Positions 37,227 through 48,522 are shown, counted from the stretch's first letter. The stretch is DNA of 64,000 nucleotides from Jiangella mangrovi (GCF_014204975.1 NZ_JACHMM010000001.1:4774001-4838000); one strand, 5' to 3'. Program-made: numbers and translations. Notes: generated by a model from the sequence alone, not told the origin.

Positions 37227-37577
37227 GTGCTGTTGCTCACGCTGGCTGTTCGGGGCCTCGGCCCTCGACGTCGGCAGTTCACGCGGATGCTCTGGCTGAC
37301 CCGAGCAGGAAGACGCCTTCCGTGGGCCGATGAATCCGCCATACGCCAGTCTGTGCGTTCGATACGGTGGGCCGCGCGTGGCGTCCCAGCTCGAATCGCC
37401 TGCTTGGAGGAGTCTGCTGCGGCAAACCTCCTGCTGGCGCTGAGCGGTCGCCGTGGTCGTTGGACACAGGGGGTCGCCGTCGACCCCCTCCGGTTCCACG
37501 CGTGGCTCGCAGACCATGAGGGGAATCCCATCGAAGAGCCTGCCGATACCGCGCATTACACCCCGATCAATCAATAG
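37227..37577 (+). CDS. Lasso leader peptidase (transglutaminase-like, B2), start uncertain
   Basis: Cysteine protease that removes the leader before cyclisation. From the GTG at 37227 it has 116 residues, with catalytic Cys59 (ARIACLEES), His91 (FHAWL) and an acidic third member, Asp96 or Glu98 (ADHEGNP). Conserved B2-like sequence (SWRWRLAAVP) continues upstream of this GTG in the same frame. Between the B1 stop and 37227 there is no ATG, GTG or TTG, and no ribosome site precedes 37227. Options are a short B2 from this GTG, an ATC/CTG start, or readthrough of the B1 TGA to give a B1-B2 fusion, an arrangement known as a single gene in other lasso clusters. Confidence 0.82.
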   Translation: MLLLTLAVRGLGPRRRQFTRMLWLTRAGRRLPWADESAIRQSVRSIRWAARGVPARIACLEESAAANLLLALSGRRGRWTQGVAVDPLRFHAWLADHEGNPIEEPADTAHYTPINQ

Positions 37578-37591
37578 CCCGGAGGCGCCCT

Positions 37592-38143
37592 ATGAACCAA
37601 CCGCATCTCCTACTGAGCGGTGAGCGTCTGGCCCTGGCCATGACCACAGCCGAGCACCTGCGGGAGTATCACCGCTGGGAGAACGACCCTGAGACGATTC
37701 TCGGCTACGGCAACCAGGCGCCGCAGAGTTGGGAGACGCGCGCGGCCGGGTACGAGGCGCAAGCGCGCAGCGATCGCCAGACCCGATTCGAGATCGTGCG
37801 GCTGACCGATGACAGACCAGTCGGAACGACGGTGCTGTACGTCGACCACGCCGTACGAACGGCAGAATTCGTGATGGTCCTGGCGCCGGAGGCGCGTGGA
37901 CATGGCTTCGCGGCGGAGGCGACCCTCCTGACCCTTGACTGGGCGTTCCACATGGCCGCCCTACGGATGGTCTGGTTGAAGGTCTTGGAGCCGAACGTCC
38001 GGGCAGTCCGGGCCTACGAGAAGGCCGGGTTCCGGCCGGCCGGCAGGCTCCGGCAGGCGGGCTGGTGGCGCGGCGAGTCCTGCGACGAGTTGTTGATGGA
38101 CGCCGTGAGGGCCGACTTCCCCGGCCCCAGCGCCATCCCCTAG
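37592..38143 (+). CDS. GNAT acetyltransferase of the lasso cluster (RimJ/RimL-like)
   Basis: A 183-residue GNAT enzyme whose acetyl-CoA motif is APEARGHGFAAEATLLTLDWAF, followed by the C-terminal NVRAVRAYEKAGFRPAGRLR typical of RimJ/RimL-like proteins. It has its own GGAGG at 37581-37585, 6 nt before the ATG, and follows B2 by 14 nt. By analogy with albusnodin, whose cluster carries an acetyltransferase, it probably acetylates Lys10 of the core. Without the context it would read as a generic acetyltransferase. Its stop overlaps the convergent ribF 3' end. Confidence 0.86.
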   Translation: MNQPHLLLSGERLALAMTTAEHLREYHRWENDPETILGYGNQAPQSWETRAAGYEAQARSDRQTRFEIVRLTDDRPVGTTVLYVDHAVRTAEFVMVLAPEARGHGFAAEATLLTLDWAFHMAALRMVWLKVLEPNVRAVRAYEKAGFRPAGRLRQAGWWRGESCDELLMDAVRADFPGPSAIP

Positions 38144-39081
38144 ACGCCCAACACCACCCGGGCTTTGGCGACGTCGTCGGTCATGGTGGCCACGAGGTCG
38201 TCGACGGAGTCGAACCGCAGCGTGGGGCGCAGCCGCTCGACGAACTCGAGGACGATCTCGTCGCCGTAGAGGTCGAGGTCGGTGCGGCCGATGACGTAGG
38301 CCTCGACCCGCCGGGACACGCCGTCGAACGTGGGGTTGGTGCCGACGGAGATGGCGGCCGCCATGCGCTCGCGGTCGGCGGCCCGCGCCAGCCAGCCCGC
38401 GTACACGCCGTCGGCCGGGACCAGGCCGTCGGCGTCGGCCGACAGGTTCGCCGTCGGGAAGCCGAGGTCGCGGCCGCGCTGGTCACCGAGCACCACCATC
38501 CCGCGCAGGCGGTGCGGCCGGCCCAGGATCTCGCTGGCGCCACTGACGTCGCCGTCGGCGAGCAGCTCGCGCACCCACGTCGACGACCAACGCCGGCCGC
38601 CGTCGGGCGTCTTCACCTCGTCGATCACCTCGACCGAGAAGCCGTACCGAGCGCCCAGCGACAGCATGGTCGACAGGTCGCCGGCGTTCTGCCAGCCGAA
38701 CCGGACGTCATGGCCGACGACGACGGTGACGGCGTGCAGCCCGTCGACGAGGAAACGGCGGACGAACTCCTCGGGCGACTGCCGCGCGAACTCCCAGGTG
38801 TAGGGCTGGACGAGGACGGCGTCGAGGCCCGTCGACGCGAGCAGCTCGAGCTTGTCGCGCACGCCGGTGATCAGCGCAGGCGCGTCCTCGGGGCGGTGCA
38901 GCTGCCGGGGGTGCGGGTCGAAGGTGACGGCGACGGCCTGCGAGCCGCCGGCACGTGAGTCGGCCACCATGCGGGTGAGCACCTGACGGTGGCCGAGGTG
39001 GACGCCGTCGAAGTTGCCGATGGTGACGACCGACGGCCCGAACCCGGGAGGGACCTGGCCCAGATCGGTCCAGTGGTGCAC
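38140..39081 (-). CDS. ribF: Bifunctional riboflavin kinase / FAD synthetase
   Basis: Makes FMN and then FAD from riboflavin. The 313 residues comprise an N-terminal FAD synthetase domain (VVTIGNFDGVHLGHRQVL with HxGH, and WSSTWVRELLADGDV) and a C-terminal kinase domain (GFPTANLSADADGLVPADGVYAGW). I chose the GTG at 39081, with GGGAG 8 nt upstream, because it aligns with the usual start; an ATG at 39126 overlapping the MFS stop is possible. It is normally adjacent to rpsO or truB in actinobacteria; both junctions are interrupted here. Confidence 0.95.
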   Translation of the reverse strand: MHHWTDLGQVPPGFGPSVVTIGNFDGVHLGHRQVLTRMVADSRAGGSQAVAVTFDPHPRQLHRPEDAPALITGVRDKLELLASTGLDAVLVQPYTWEFARQSPEEFVRRFLVDGLHAVTVVVGHDVRFGWQNAGDLSTMLSLGARYGFSVEVIDEVKTPDGGRRWSSTWVRELLADGDVSGASEILGRPHRLRGMVVLGDQRGRDLGFPTANLSADADGLVPADGVYAGWLARAADRERMAAAISVGTNPTFDGVSRRVEAYVIGRTDLDLYGDEIVLEFVERLRPTLRFDSVDDLVATMTDDVAKARVVLGV

Positions 39082-39125
39082 GAGCGTCTCTCCCGGGTTC
39101 GAGGTCCTGTCAATCGACAAGGCCA

Positions 39126-40715
39126 TTATGCCCGCGCGGTGACCTCCTCCAGCTCCGCCGGCTCGGCGTCGCCCACCGTCGTCCGCAGCGAGGTCTCGCG
39201 CATGAACAGGACGGCGACGAAGGCGATCAGCGCGATCACGCCGGCGATGAGGAACACCAGGGCGGTCGCGTCGCCGTAGGCGTGCTCGACGATCACCCGC
39301 ACCGGCCCGGGCAGGCCGCTGAGGTCCAGCGACGTGGAGCCGCCGCTCTGGGTGGCGTCCCCCGCCCCCGGAACCGAGGCCAGACCGTCGCTGATCAGTT
39401 CGGTCACGTGCGTGGCCAGGATCGCGCCCAGGACGGAGACGCCGGCCGCGCCGCCCAGCGAGCGGAAGAACGTCACCGTCGACGTCCCGGCGCCGAGGTC
39501 GCGGTAGTCCAGGCCGTTCTGCGCGGCGAGGACCAGGTTCTGCATGCTCGACCCGACACCGACGCCGAGGATCGCCATGTAGACGCCGATCAGCACCAGC
39601 GAGGTGGAGTGGTCGATGGTCCCCAGCAGCCCCAGCCCGACGACGATCAGCGCGGACCCGGCGACGAGGAACCTCTTCCACCGCCCGAACCGGGTCACCA
39701 GCTGGCCGGTGATCGTCGACGCCAGCAGCAGGCCGACGATCATCGGCAGCGTCAGCAGGCCGGCCGCCGTCGGCGAGTAGCCGCGGGAGATCTGGAAGTA
39801 CTGCCCGAAGAAGACCGACGACCCGAACATCGCGATGCCGATGGCGACACTGGCGATGATCGCCAGCACCATGGTCCGCTGCTTCAGCAGCCGCGGCGGC
39901 ACGACGGGGTCCTGGACCCGGCGCTCGACGGCGACGGCGAACGCGATCAGCAGCACGCCCCCGGCCACGAAGAGAGCCGACTGCCACGACATCCAGGCGA
40001 AGTTCTTGCCGGCCAGCGTGACCCAGATGAGCAGCACGCTGATGCCGCCCGGGATGAGCAGGGCGCCCAGCCAGTCGATCTTGGTGTCGGCGGTCAGGAC
40101 GGGGAGCTTCAGGGTGCGCTGCAGCAGGATCAGGGCCGCGATGCCGAACGGCACGCCGACCCAGAAGCACCAGCGCCAGCCGAGCAGCTCGGAGTCGACG
40201 AGGAACCCGCCGAGCAGCGGGCCACCCACCGTCGCGACGGCCATGACGGCACCGAAGTAGCCCATGTACCGGCCGCGCTCGCGCGGGCTGACGATCGAGG
40301 CCATGACGATCTGCACGAGCGCCTGCAGGCCACCCAGCCCGAGGCCCTGCAGCACGCGGAAGCCGATCAGCGACTCCGTGTTCTGCGAGAACCCGGCCAG
40401 GACCGAGCCGATCACGAAGACGGTGATCGACAGCTGCACCAGCAGCTTCTTGTTCATGCGGTCGGCCAGCTTGCCCCAGATCGGGGTGGTGGCCGTGGCC
40501 GCGAGGAGGGTCGCCGTCACGACCCAGGTGTACTGGTCCTGGTTGCCGCCCAGGTCGCCGATGATGCGCGGCAGCGCGTTGGCGACGATCGTCCCGGACA
40601 GCATCGCCACGAACATGGCGAGCAGCAGCCCGGACATCGCCTCCAGCACCTGTCGGTGGGTCATCGCCGACGCGGTTTCCTGCGGTACCTCGACGGAACC
40701 GGCGGAGTTCGCCAT
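39126..40715 (-). CDS. DHA2-family drug:H+ antiporter (EmrB/QacA type)
   Basis: Inner-membrane efflux protein of 529 residues with 14 predicted transmembrane segments. DHA2 motifs are ATLLAATATTPIWGKLADRMNKK (motif A), LQGLGLGGLQALVQ (motif C/B region) and FGAVMAVATVGGPLLGG. It starts 1 bp into the stop of the MarR gene (TGATG) and is therefore co-expressed with it. It probably exports hydrophobic drugs. It might also export the nearby lasso peptide, but nothing in the sequence shows this. Confidence 0.93.
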   Translation of the reverse strand: MANSAGSVEVPQETASAMTHRQVLEAMSGLLLAMFVAMLSGTIVANALPRIIGDLGGNQDQYTWVVTATLLAATATTPIWGKLADRMNKKLLVQLSITVFVIGSVLAGFSQNTESLIGFRVLQGLGLGGLQALVQIVMASIVSPRERGRYMGYFGAVMAVATVGGPLLGGFLVDSELLGWRWCFWVGVPFGIAALILLQRTLKLPVLTADTKIDWLGALLIPGGISVLLIWVTLAGKNFAWMSWQSALFVAGGVLLIAFAVAVERRVQDPVVPPRLLKQRTMVLAIIASVAIGIAMFGSSVFFGQYFQISRGYSPTAAGLLTLPMIVGLLLASTITGQLVTRFGRWKRFLVAGSALIVVGLGLLGTIDHSTSLVLIGVYMAILGVGVGSSMQNLVLAAQNGLDYRDLGAGTSTVTFFRSLGGAAGVSVLGAILATHVTELISDGLASVPGAGDATQSGGSTSLDLSGLPGPVRVIVEHAYGDATALVFLIAGVIALIAFVAVLFMRETSLRTTVGDAEPAELEEVTARA

Positions 40716-41173
40716 CAGACGCGTCCCTTCTCTCCGCAGAGGTCCTCGCGGAGATCAGTGTTGAGCTTGGTGAGCAGGTCAACCAGCTGCCGGGCCTCTG
40801 CGTCACTCCAGTCCGCCAGCGCGGAGGCCATGACCTCCGTGCTGCGTTCCATGGCGCGCCGCAGGGTCGCGTGGCCCTCGGCGGTGACGTCGAGCAGGCC
40901 GGCGCGCGCGTCGTCCGGATCCGGACGGCGCTCCACCAGCCCACGTTCCACCAGCTCGGACGCCTGCCTGCTGGCGACGGACGGGTCCACCTGCAGCCGG
41001 TCGGCGAGTGCCGTCAGCCGCATGGGCCCCTCCTTGCTCAGCGTGGCGAGCATCCCGCCCAGCGTCGGACCCACGCCCTCGTAGATCTCGACGTGGCGGT
41101 GCGTGAGCAGCCGGCCCATGCGGACCAGGAGCCGCCCTTGTTCGACGAGCTCGCTCCAGACCTCGCTGCGCAT
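40715..41173 (-). CDS. MarR-family transcriptional regulator
   Basis: A 152-residue winged-helix repressor with MRLTALADRLQVDPSVASRQASELVERGLVERRPDPDDARAGLLDVT covering the recognition helix and wing. It is the first gene of the MarR-DHA2 exporter operon and probably represses it from the AT-rich inverted repeat just upstream (41207-41233). Ligand unknown; presumably a drug-like substrate of the exporter. Confidence 0.92.
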   Translation of the reverse strand: MRSEVWSELVEQGRLLVRMGRLLTHRHVEIYEGVGPTLGGMLATLSKEGPMRLTALADRLQVDPSVASRQASELVERGLVERRPDPDDARAGLLDVTAEGHATLRRAMERSTEVMASALADWSDAEARQLVDLLTKLNTDLREDLCGEKGRV

Positions 41174-41195
41174 GGCCGCGCGTCACCGCCCTCAG

Positions 41196-41233
41196 ATGGT
41201 TGGTTACTGCAACTATATGGTTAATGGTTGCAG
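41196..41233 (-). promoter_or_regulatory. MarR operator/promoter candidate
   Basis: An AT-rich island between the two marR genes. It contains a perfect inverted repeat, CTGCAAC (41207-41213) N13 GTTGCAG (41227-41233), and three direct ATGGTT motifs (41196, 41217 and 41224). Its centre is TATATGGTTAAT. It precedes the MarR-DHA2 operon and is a likely autoregulatory site. Confidence 0.6.
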
Positions 41234-41256
41234 CACACAACTTTATTCCCGAGAGG

Positions 41257-41700
41257 CTACTCCTGGGCCAGGGACTCGTTCAGGCGTTTCAGCAGAACCG
41301 CCAGGGTGTCGACATCGGCCGCCGGCCAGTGCTCCAGCGCCTCGCCGAACCAGCGGCCGCGCGCCGCCCGCAGCTGCAGGACCCGCGACCGGCCCTCGGC
41401 GGTGATGTGGATGAGCCGGGCCCGGCCGTCCTGGGGATCGGGGACCCGCTGGATCAGCCCGAGCGACTCCATCTGCGTGACCTGGCGGCTGACGGTGGAC
41501 TTGTCCAGACCGAGCTTCTCGGCGAGGTCGGCGGCGCGCACGTCGCCGCCGTCGGCCAGCAGGCCCAGCAGCCCGTACGCCGCGGCCTCGAGCCCTTCGT
41601 CGACCTGCCGGGCGAGGTCGATCGACAGCCGGCGCACGCGGCGCCACAGGAACGCCAGCTCCGCCTCGAGGTCCTCGTGGACCCGCTGCCGATCATTCAT
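41257..41700 (-). CDS. Second MarR-family regulator, co-translated with truB
   Basis: A 147-residue MarR protein with DVRAADLAEKLGLDKSTVSRQVTQMESLGLIQR and the wing RVPDPQDGRARLIHIT. The ATG overlaps the truB stop (ATGA), so it is the last gene of the infB-rbfA-truB run and would be expressed with translation genes. Its target is not apparent; the adjacent CTGCAAC/GTTGCAG site or the neighbouring MarR operon are possibilities. Confidence 0.9.
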   Translation of the reverse strand: MNDRQRVHEDLEAELAFLWRRVRRLSIDLARQVDEGLEAAAYGLLGLLADGGDVRAADLAEKLGLDKSTVSRQVTQMESLGLIQRVPDPQDGRARLIHITAEGRSRVLQLRAARGRWFGEALEHWPAADVDTLAVLLKRLNESLAQE

Positions 41701-42569
41701 ACGAACACCGCCAGGTGCTTCGCCCGGGAGCCGCGGTCCTCCGCCAGCGACAGCAGCGTACCGTCCGGCGCGAAGACGGCGACGGGGCCCGGCCCGAGTC
41801 CCGTGGCCGGCAGCGGCATGCCGTGCGCGACCTTGCCCGCGGTGTCGGCGTCGACGTCGAGGCGCGGGAACGCCGCCGCGGCCGCCTCGGCGATGGGGAG
41901 CAGGACGAACTCCTCGGCCAGCGCCTCGAGCGTGTGGGCGGCCGCGAGCCCGTACGGTCCCACCGCCGTGCGGCGAAGAGCCGTCAGGTGACCGCCGACG
42001 CCCAGCGACGCGCCGAGGTCGCGGGCCAGCGCCCGGATGTAGGTGCCGGACGAGCAGACGACCGTGACGTCGAGGTCGAGGAACTCCCCCTCGCGCCGCG
42101 ACGCCAGCACGTCGAAGCGGCTGACGACGACGTCGCGCGGCGGCAGCTCGACGTTCTCGCCCGAGCGGACCCGGTGGTACGAGCGCACGCCGTCGATCTT
42201 CACGGCCGAGACGGCACTGGGGACCTGCTGGATCGGCCCCGTGAGCGCGGCGACGCCGTCGGCGACGGCCGCGTCGGTGACCGCCGAGGCGTCCGCCGTC
42301 GCGGTCACCTCCCCCTCGGCGTCGTCGGTGACGGTCGTGGCGCCGAGCCGGATGGTGGCGTCGTACTCCTTCTCCGTCAGCGCCAGGTGGCCGAGCAGCT
42401 TGGTGGCCTTGCCGACGCCGACGACCAGGACGCCGGTGGCCATGGGGTCGAGCGTGCCGGCGTGGCCGACCCGGCGGGTGCCGGCCAGCCGGCGGATCCG
42501 GGCGACGACGTCGTGCGACGTCCAGCCGCCGGGCTTGTCGACGACCACGAGGCCGTCGAGGTCAGCCAC
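41697..42569 (-). CDS. truB: tRNA pseudouridine(55) synthase
   Basis: Forms pseudouridine 55 in the T-loop of tRNAs. The 290 residues contain the catalytic Asp in RRVGHAGTLDPMATGVLVVGVGKATKLL, plus the KEYDATIRLGATT, RSYHRVRSGENVELPPRDVV and SSGTYIRALARDLG motifs and a C-terminal PUA-like portion. The GTG start overlaps the rbfA stop by 8 bp. Confidence 0.96.
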   Translation of the reverse strand: MADLDGLVVVDKPGGWTSHDVVARIRRLAGTRRVGHAGTLDPMATGVLVVGVGKATKLLGHLALTEKEYDATIRLGATTVTDDAEGEVTATADASAVTDAAVADGVAALTGPIQQVPSAVSAVKIDGVRSYHRVRSGENVELPPRDVVVSRFDVLASRREGEFLDLDVTVVCSSGTYIRALARDLGASLGVGGHLTALRRTAVGPYGLAAAHTLEALAEEFVLLPIAEAAAAAFPRLDVDADTAGKVAHGMPLPATGLGPGPVAVFAPDGTLLSLAEDRGSRAKHLAVFV

Positions 42570-43032
42570 GGGCGTCGTCGCCCTCGGACTCGTCGACGTC
42601 GTCCTCGTCGTCCTCCGCCGGCTTGCGGTACGGGTCGGGGTCGCCGGCGTACTCGGCGTCGGCGGCCACCTGGGCGACCCGCTCGTCGGACTCGCGCGCC
42701 GTGCGGAGCAGGTCGTCGATGTTCGCGGCGTTCTCGGGGATGGCGTCGGCCACGAACTCCAGCGTCGGCGTGAACCGGACGCCGGTGCGCCGCCCCACCT
42801 CGGAGCGGACCAGGCCCTTCGCCTTCTCGAGGGCGACGGCTGTGGCCGCGCGCTCCTCGTCGCTGCCGTAGACGGTGTAGAAGACGGTGGCGTCGCGGAG
42901 GTCGCCGGTGATGCGGGCGTCGGTGACCGTCACGAACCCCAGGCGGGGGTCCTTGACCCGGCGCTCCAGCGTCTCGGCCGCGATCTCGCGGATCCGGTCG
43001 GCCAGCTTGCGTGCCCGCGCTGGATCGGCCAT
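42562..43032 (-). CDS. rbfA: Ribosome-binding factor A
   Basis: KH-domain protein required for 16S rRNA 5'-end maturation and 30S assembly. The 156 residues start MADPARARKLADRIREIAAETL, include DPRLGFVTVTDARITGDLRDATVFYTVYG, and end in an acidic tail (EDDEDDVDESEGDD). The ATG at 43032 was chosen over a frame extension of seven residues. It lies 4 bp after the DUF503 gene. Confidence 0.96.
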   Translation of the reverse strand: MADPARARKLADRIREIAAETLERRVKDPRLGFVTVTDARITGDLRDATVFYTVYGSDEERAATAVALEKAKGLVRSEVGRRTGVRFTPTLEFVADAIPENAANIDDLLRTARESDERVAQVAADAEYAGDPDPYRKPAEDDEDDVDESEGDDARG

Positions 43033-43036
43033 GGCA

Positions 43037-43336
43037 CTACTCCTCGTCCTCATCGTTGTGGATCCGCCGCCGGGTGGAGAGCAGCTCGATCTCCGGGCGG
43101 TACGCGACGTGCTGCTCGACGGCGTCGAGCACGTCGATGCACTGACGGGAGTCGCCGGCGACGACGGCGACCCCCACTTCCGCGCGGCGGTGCAGGTCCT
43201 GGTGTCCGACCTCGGCCACCGCGACGTCGAAGCGGCGCCGCAGTTCGGCCACGATGGGCCGAACCACGGCGCGCTTCTGCTTCAACGAGCGGACGTCGCC
43301 GAGGAGCAGGTCGAACGTGATCGTTCCCACGAACAC
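43037..43336 (-). CDS. DUF503 (YlxP-like) protein
   Basis: A 99-residue small protein typically encoded between infB and rbfA. The conserved FDLLLGDVRSLKQKRAVVRPIVAELRRRFDVAVAEVGHQD segment is present. It is possibly linked to ribosome maturation by context. The GTG at 43336 gives the normal length. Confidence 0.92.
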   Translation of the reverse strand: MFVGTITFDLLLGDVRSLKQKRAVVRPIVAELRRRFDVAVAEVGHQDLHRRAEVGVAVVAGDSRQCIDVLDAVEQHVAYRPEIELLSTRRRIHNDEDEE

Positions 43337-43358
43337 GGCTCGGGTCCCGCGGACGGCG

Positions 43359-46415
<3,057 letters not shown>

Positions 46416-46505
46416 TGCTCTCCTCCTCGGCCCGGGCGTGTCGGCTCGGACCGGCTAGGTGGTGCGCGTGCTCATCGCTGCGTGCTCATCGAGCGCTCGT
46501 GAGCG

Positions 46506-46844
46506 TCACGTCGTGTCTCCTTCATCCATTCCGGCCGGCCGTTGCGGCCGTCCGTGTCGTTCCTCGTGCTCGGCAAGCCATCGACGCAGCTCAGCATCGT
46601 CGAGCGGCCCCTCGGCGCGAAGTGCGCGCGAGAACGCCCGACGACGCTCGGCTTGGTCGAGGCATCCCTGACTCGGGTGCAGGTACGCACCCCGGCCCGG
46701 GAGCCGTCCGTCGAGGTCGGGAACCAGCGCCCGTTCGGCGCCGGCACCGCCCGCGACGACACGGAGCAGTTCGGACTTGACCTCGCGGGACCGGCAACCT
46801 ACGCAGGTGCGCACAGGTGACCGGCCGGATGCGCGGTCATTCAC
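46506..46844 (-). CDS. ylxR: YlxR-family (DUF448) RNA-binding protein
   Basis: A 112-residue small basic protein between nusA and infB. The family signature is PVRTCVGCRSREVKSELLRVV and GRLPGRGAYLHPSQGCLDQA, with the conserved GRGAY(L)H core. YlxR homologues bind RNA or the RNase P component and affect transcription. The gap to infB is about 90 bp and nusA lies 33 bp upstream. Confidence 0.93.
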   Translation of the reverse strand: MNDRASGRSPVRTCVGCRSREVKSELLRVVAGGAGAERALVPDLDGRLPGRGAYLHPSQGCLDQAERRRAFSRALRAEGPLDDAELRRWLAEHEERHGRPQRPAGMDEGDTT

Positions 46845-46877
46845 TCGAACAGTTTAGCGTCTATCACGCCTGAACGG

Positions 46878-47879
46878 TCACGCGGGCGTCCCGGCACCCC
46901 GTTCGGCCGTGTCGGGCTCGGTGTCGGGACGGATGTCGATGCGCCATCCGGTGAGCCGCGCGGCCAGTCGCGCGTTCTGTCCCTCGCGCCCGATGGCCAG
47001 CGAGAGCTGGAAGTCGGGCACCGTCACGCGGGCCGACCGGGCGGCCGCGTCGACGATCTCGACGCGCTGCACGCGCGCCGGCGACAACGCGTTGGCGACC
47101 AGCTCGGCGGGGTCCTCGGACCAGTCGACGATGTCGATCTTCTCGCCGTGCAGCTCCGACATGACCGCCCGGACCCGCGAGCCCATGGGCCCGATGCAGG
47201 CGCCCTTGGCGTTGACCCCCGGCACGGTGGAGAAGACGGCGATCTTCGTGCGGTGCCCGGCCTCGCGGGCGATGCCGGCGATCTGCACCGTGCCGTCGGC
47301 GATCTCGGGCACCTCGAGCACGAAGAGCTTCTTCACCAGGTTCGGGTGCGTGCGCGAGACCGTGATGACGGGGCCGTGCTGGCCCTTGCGCACCTGCACG
47401 ACGTAGCAGCGGATGCGGCTGCCGTGCTCGTAGCGCTCGCCCGGCACCTGCTCGGCCGGCGGCAGCACCGCCTCGACCTTGCCGAGGTTGACCATGACGG
47501 TGCGGGGGTCGCGGCCCTGCTGGATGGTGCCGGAGACGATCTCGCCCTCGCGATCGAGGTAGTCGCCGAACGTGTTCTCGTCCTCGGCGTCGCGCAGCCG
47601 CTGCAGGATCTCCTGCTTCGCGGTGGTGGCGGCGATGCGCCCGAAGCCCGCGGGGGTGTCGTCCCACTCGCGCACGACGGCGCCGTCATCGTCGTGCTCC
47701 TGGGCCCAGACGGTGACGTGCCCGGTCTTGCGGTCCAGCTCGACGCGGGCGCGCGGCTGGTGGCTCTCGGAGCGCTGGTAGGCGAGCAGCAGAGCGCGCT
47801 CCGTCGCCTCGACGACCAGGTCGAAGGAGATGTCCTTCTCCCGCTCCAGTGCTCTCAGGAGCGAAAGGTCGATGTCCAC
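46878..47879 (-). CDS. nusA: Transcription termination/antitermination factor NusA
   Basis: Binds RNA polymerase and nascent RNA. The 333 residues comprise an N-terminal polymerase-binding domain, an S1 domain ([29 protein letters not shown]) and two KH domains ([27 protein letters not shown] and [23 protein letters not shown]). As in other actinobacteria there is no C-terminal acidic repeat extension. The GTG at 47879 begins [15 protein letters not shown], 4 nt after the rimP stop. Confidence 0.96.
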   Translation of the reverse strand: MDIDLSLLRALEREKDISFDLVVEATERALLLAYQRSESHQPRARVELDRKTGHVTVWAQEHDDDGAVVREWDDTPAGFGRIAATTAKQEILQRLRDAEDENTFGDYLDREGEIVSGTIQQGRDPRTVMVNLGKVEAVLPPAEQVPGERYEHGSRIRCYVVQVRKGQHGPVITVSRTHPNLVKKLFVLEVPEIADGTVQIAGIAREAGHRTKIAVFSTVPGVNAKGACIGPMGSRVRAVMSELHGEKIDIVDWSEDPAELVANALSPARVQRVEIVDAAARSARVTVPDFQLSLAIGREGQNARLAARLTGWRIDIRPDTEPDTAERGAGTPA

Positions 47880-47883
47880 GCTC

Positions 47884-48378
47884 TCAGTCCTCTTCCTCGA
47901 AATCGTCCAGCTCGGAGTCGTCGGTCTTGCGGAACTCGACCTGGACCTTGGCCTTGCGCACGTCGGTGTACGCGAGCTCGCGGCTGCCGCCGTCGACGTC
48001 GAGCACGGCGGAGTCCTGGCCGGCCGACACCACGCGGCCGGTGACCTCGCCGCCGTCGTGCAGGGTGGCGCGCACCAGCCGGCCCGTCGCCCGCGACCAG
48101 TGCCGGGGCAGGCGCAGCGGCCGGGAGACCCCCGGCGAGCTGACCTCGAGGGTGTACGGGTGCTCGCCCATGACGCCGGAGTCGTCCAGGGTCTTGGAGA
48201 TGTGGCGGGACACCTCGGCGCAGCGGTCGAGGTCGACCCCGCCGTCGGCGTCGACGATGATGCGCAGCCGGCCGCGGCGGCCCGCCTGGGACAGCTCGAG
48301 CTCCTCGAGGTCGAGCCCCTCCGACGCCACCACGGGCTCGATGACCTGCTGGAGAAGGTCACGGGTCGCCGATGTCAT
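47884..48378 (-). CDS. rimP: Ribosome maturation factor RimP
   Basis: A 164-residue 30S assembly factor, first in the rimP-nusA-ylxR-infB operon. Characteristic segments are [42 protein letters not shown] and [14 protein letters not shown]. The C-terminus is acidic. Confidence 0.96.
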   Translation of the reverse strand: MTSATRDLLQQVIEPVVASEGLDLEELELSQAGRRGRLRIIVDADGGVDLDRCAEVSRHISKTLDDSGVMGEHPYTLEVSSPGVSRPLRLPRHWSRATGRLVRATLHDGGEVTGRVVSAGQDSAVLDVDGGSRELAYTDVRKAKVQVEFRKTDDSELDDFEEED

Positions 48379-48522
48379 CGGGTGCCCCTTCCTCGATGTC
48401 GAGTTGTCTCATGGTGTCTCATGGAATGGCGGTGTTCTTGACTCCCTGCCGCCAAGAGTAGCCAAGACTACAGCTCCGGCCGGTGATCCACGGGCGGGTT
48501 CTCACCGGTTACGGTGTCCCCC

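Noticed and set aside
38140..39126. An FMN riboswitch upstream of ribF
   Set aside because: ribF follows the MFS gene with almost no leader on the minus strand, so there is no room for the element and no RFN-like sequence.
39126..41173. The MarR-DHA2 pair as part of the lasso cluster
   Set aside because: It is separated by ribF on the opposite strand and has its own promoter/operator; a general drug-efflux role is more economical.
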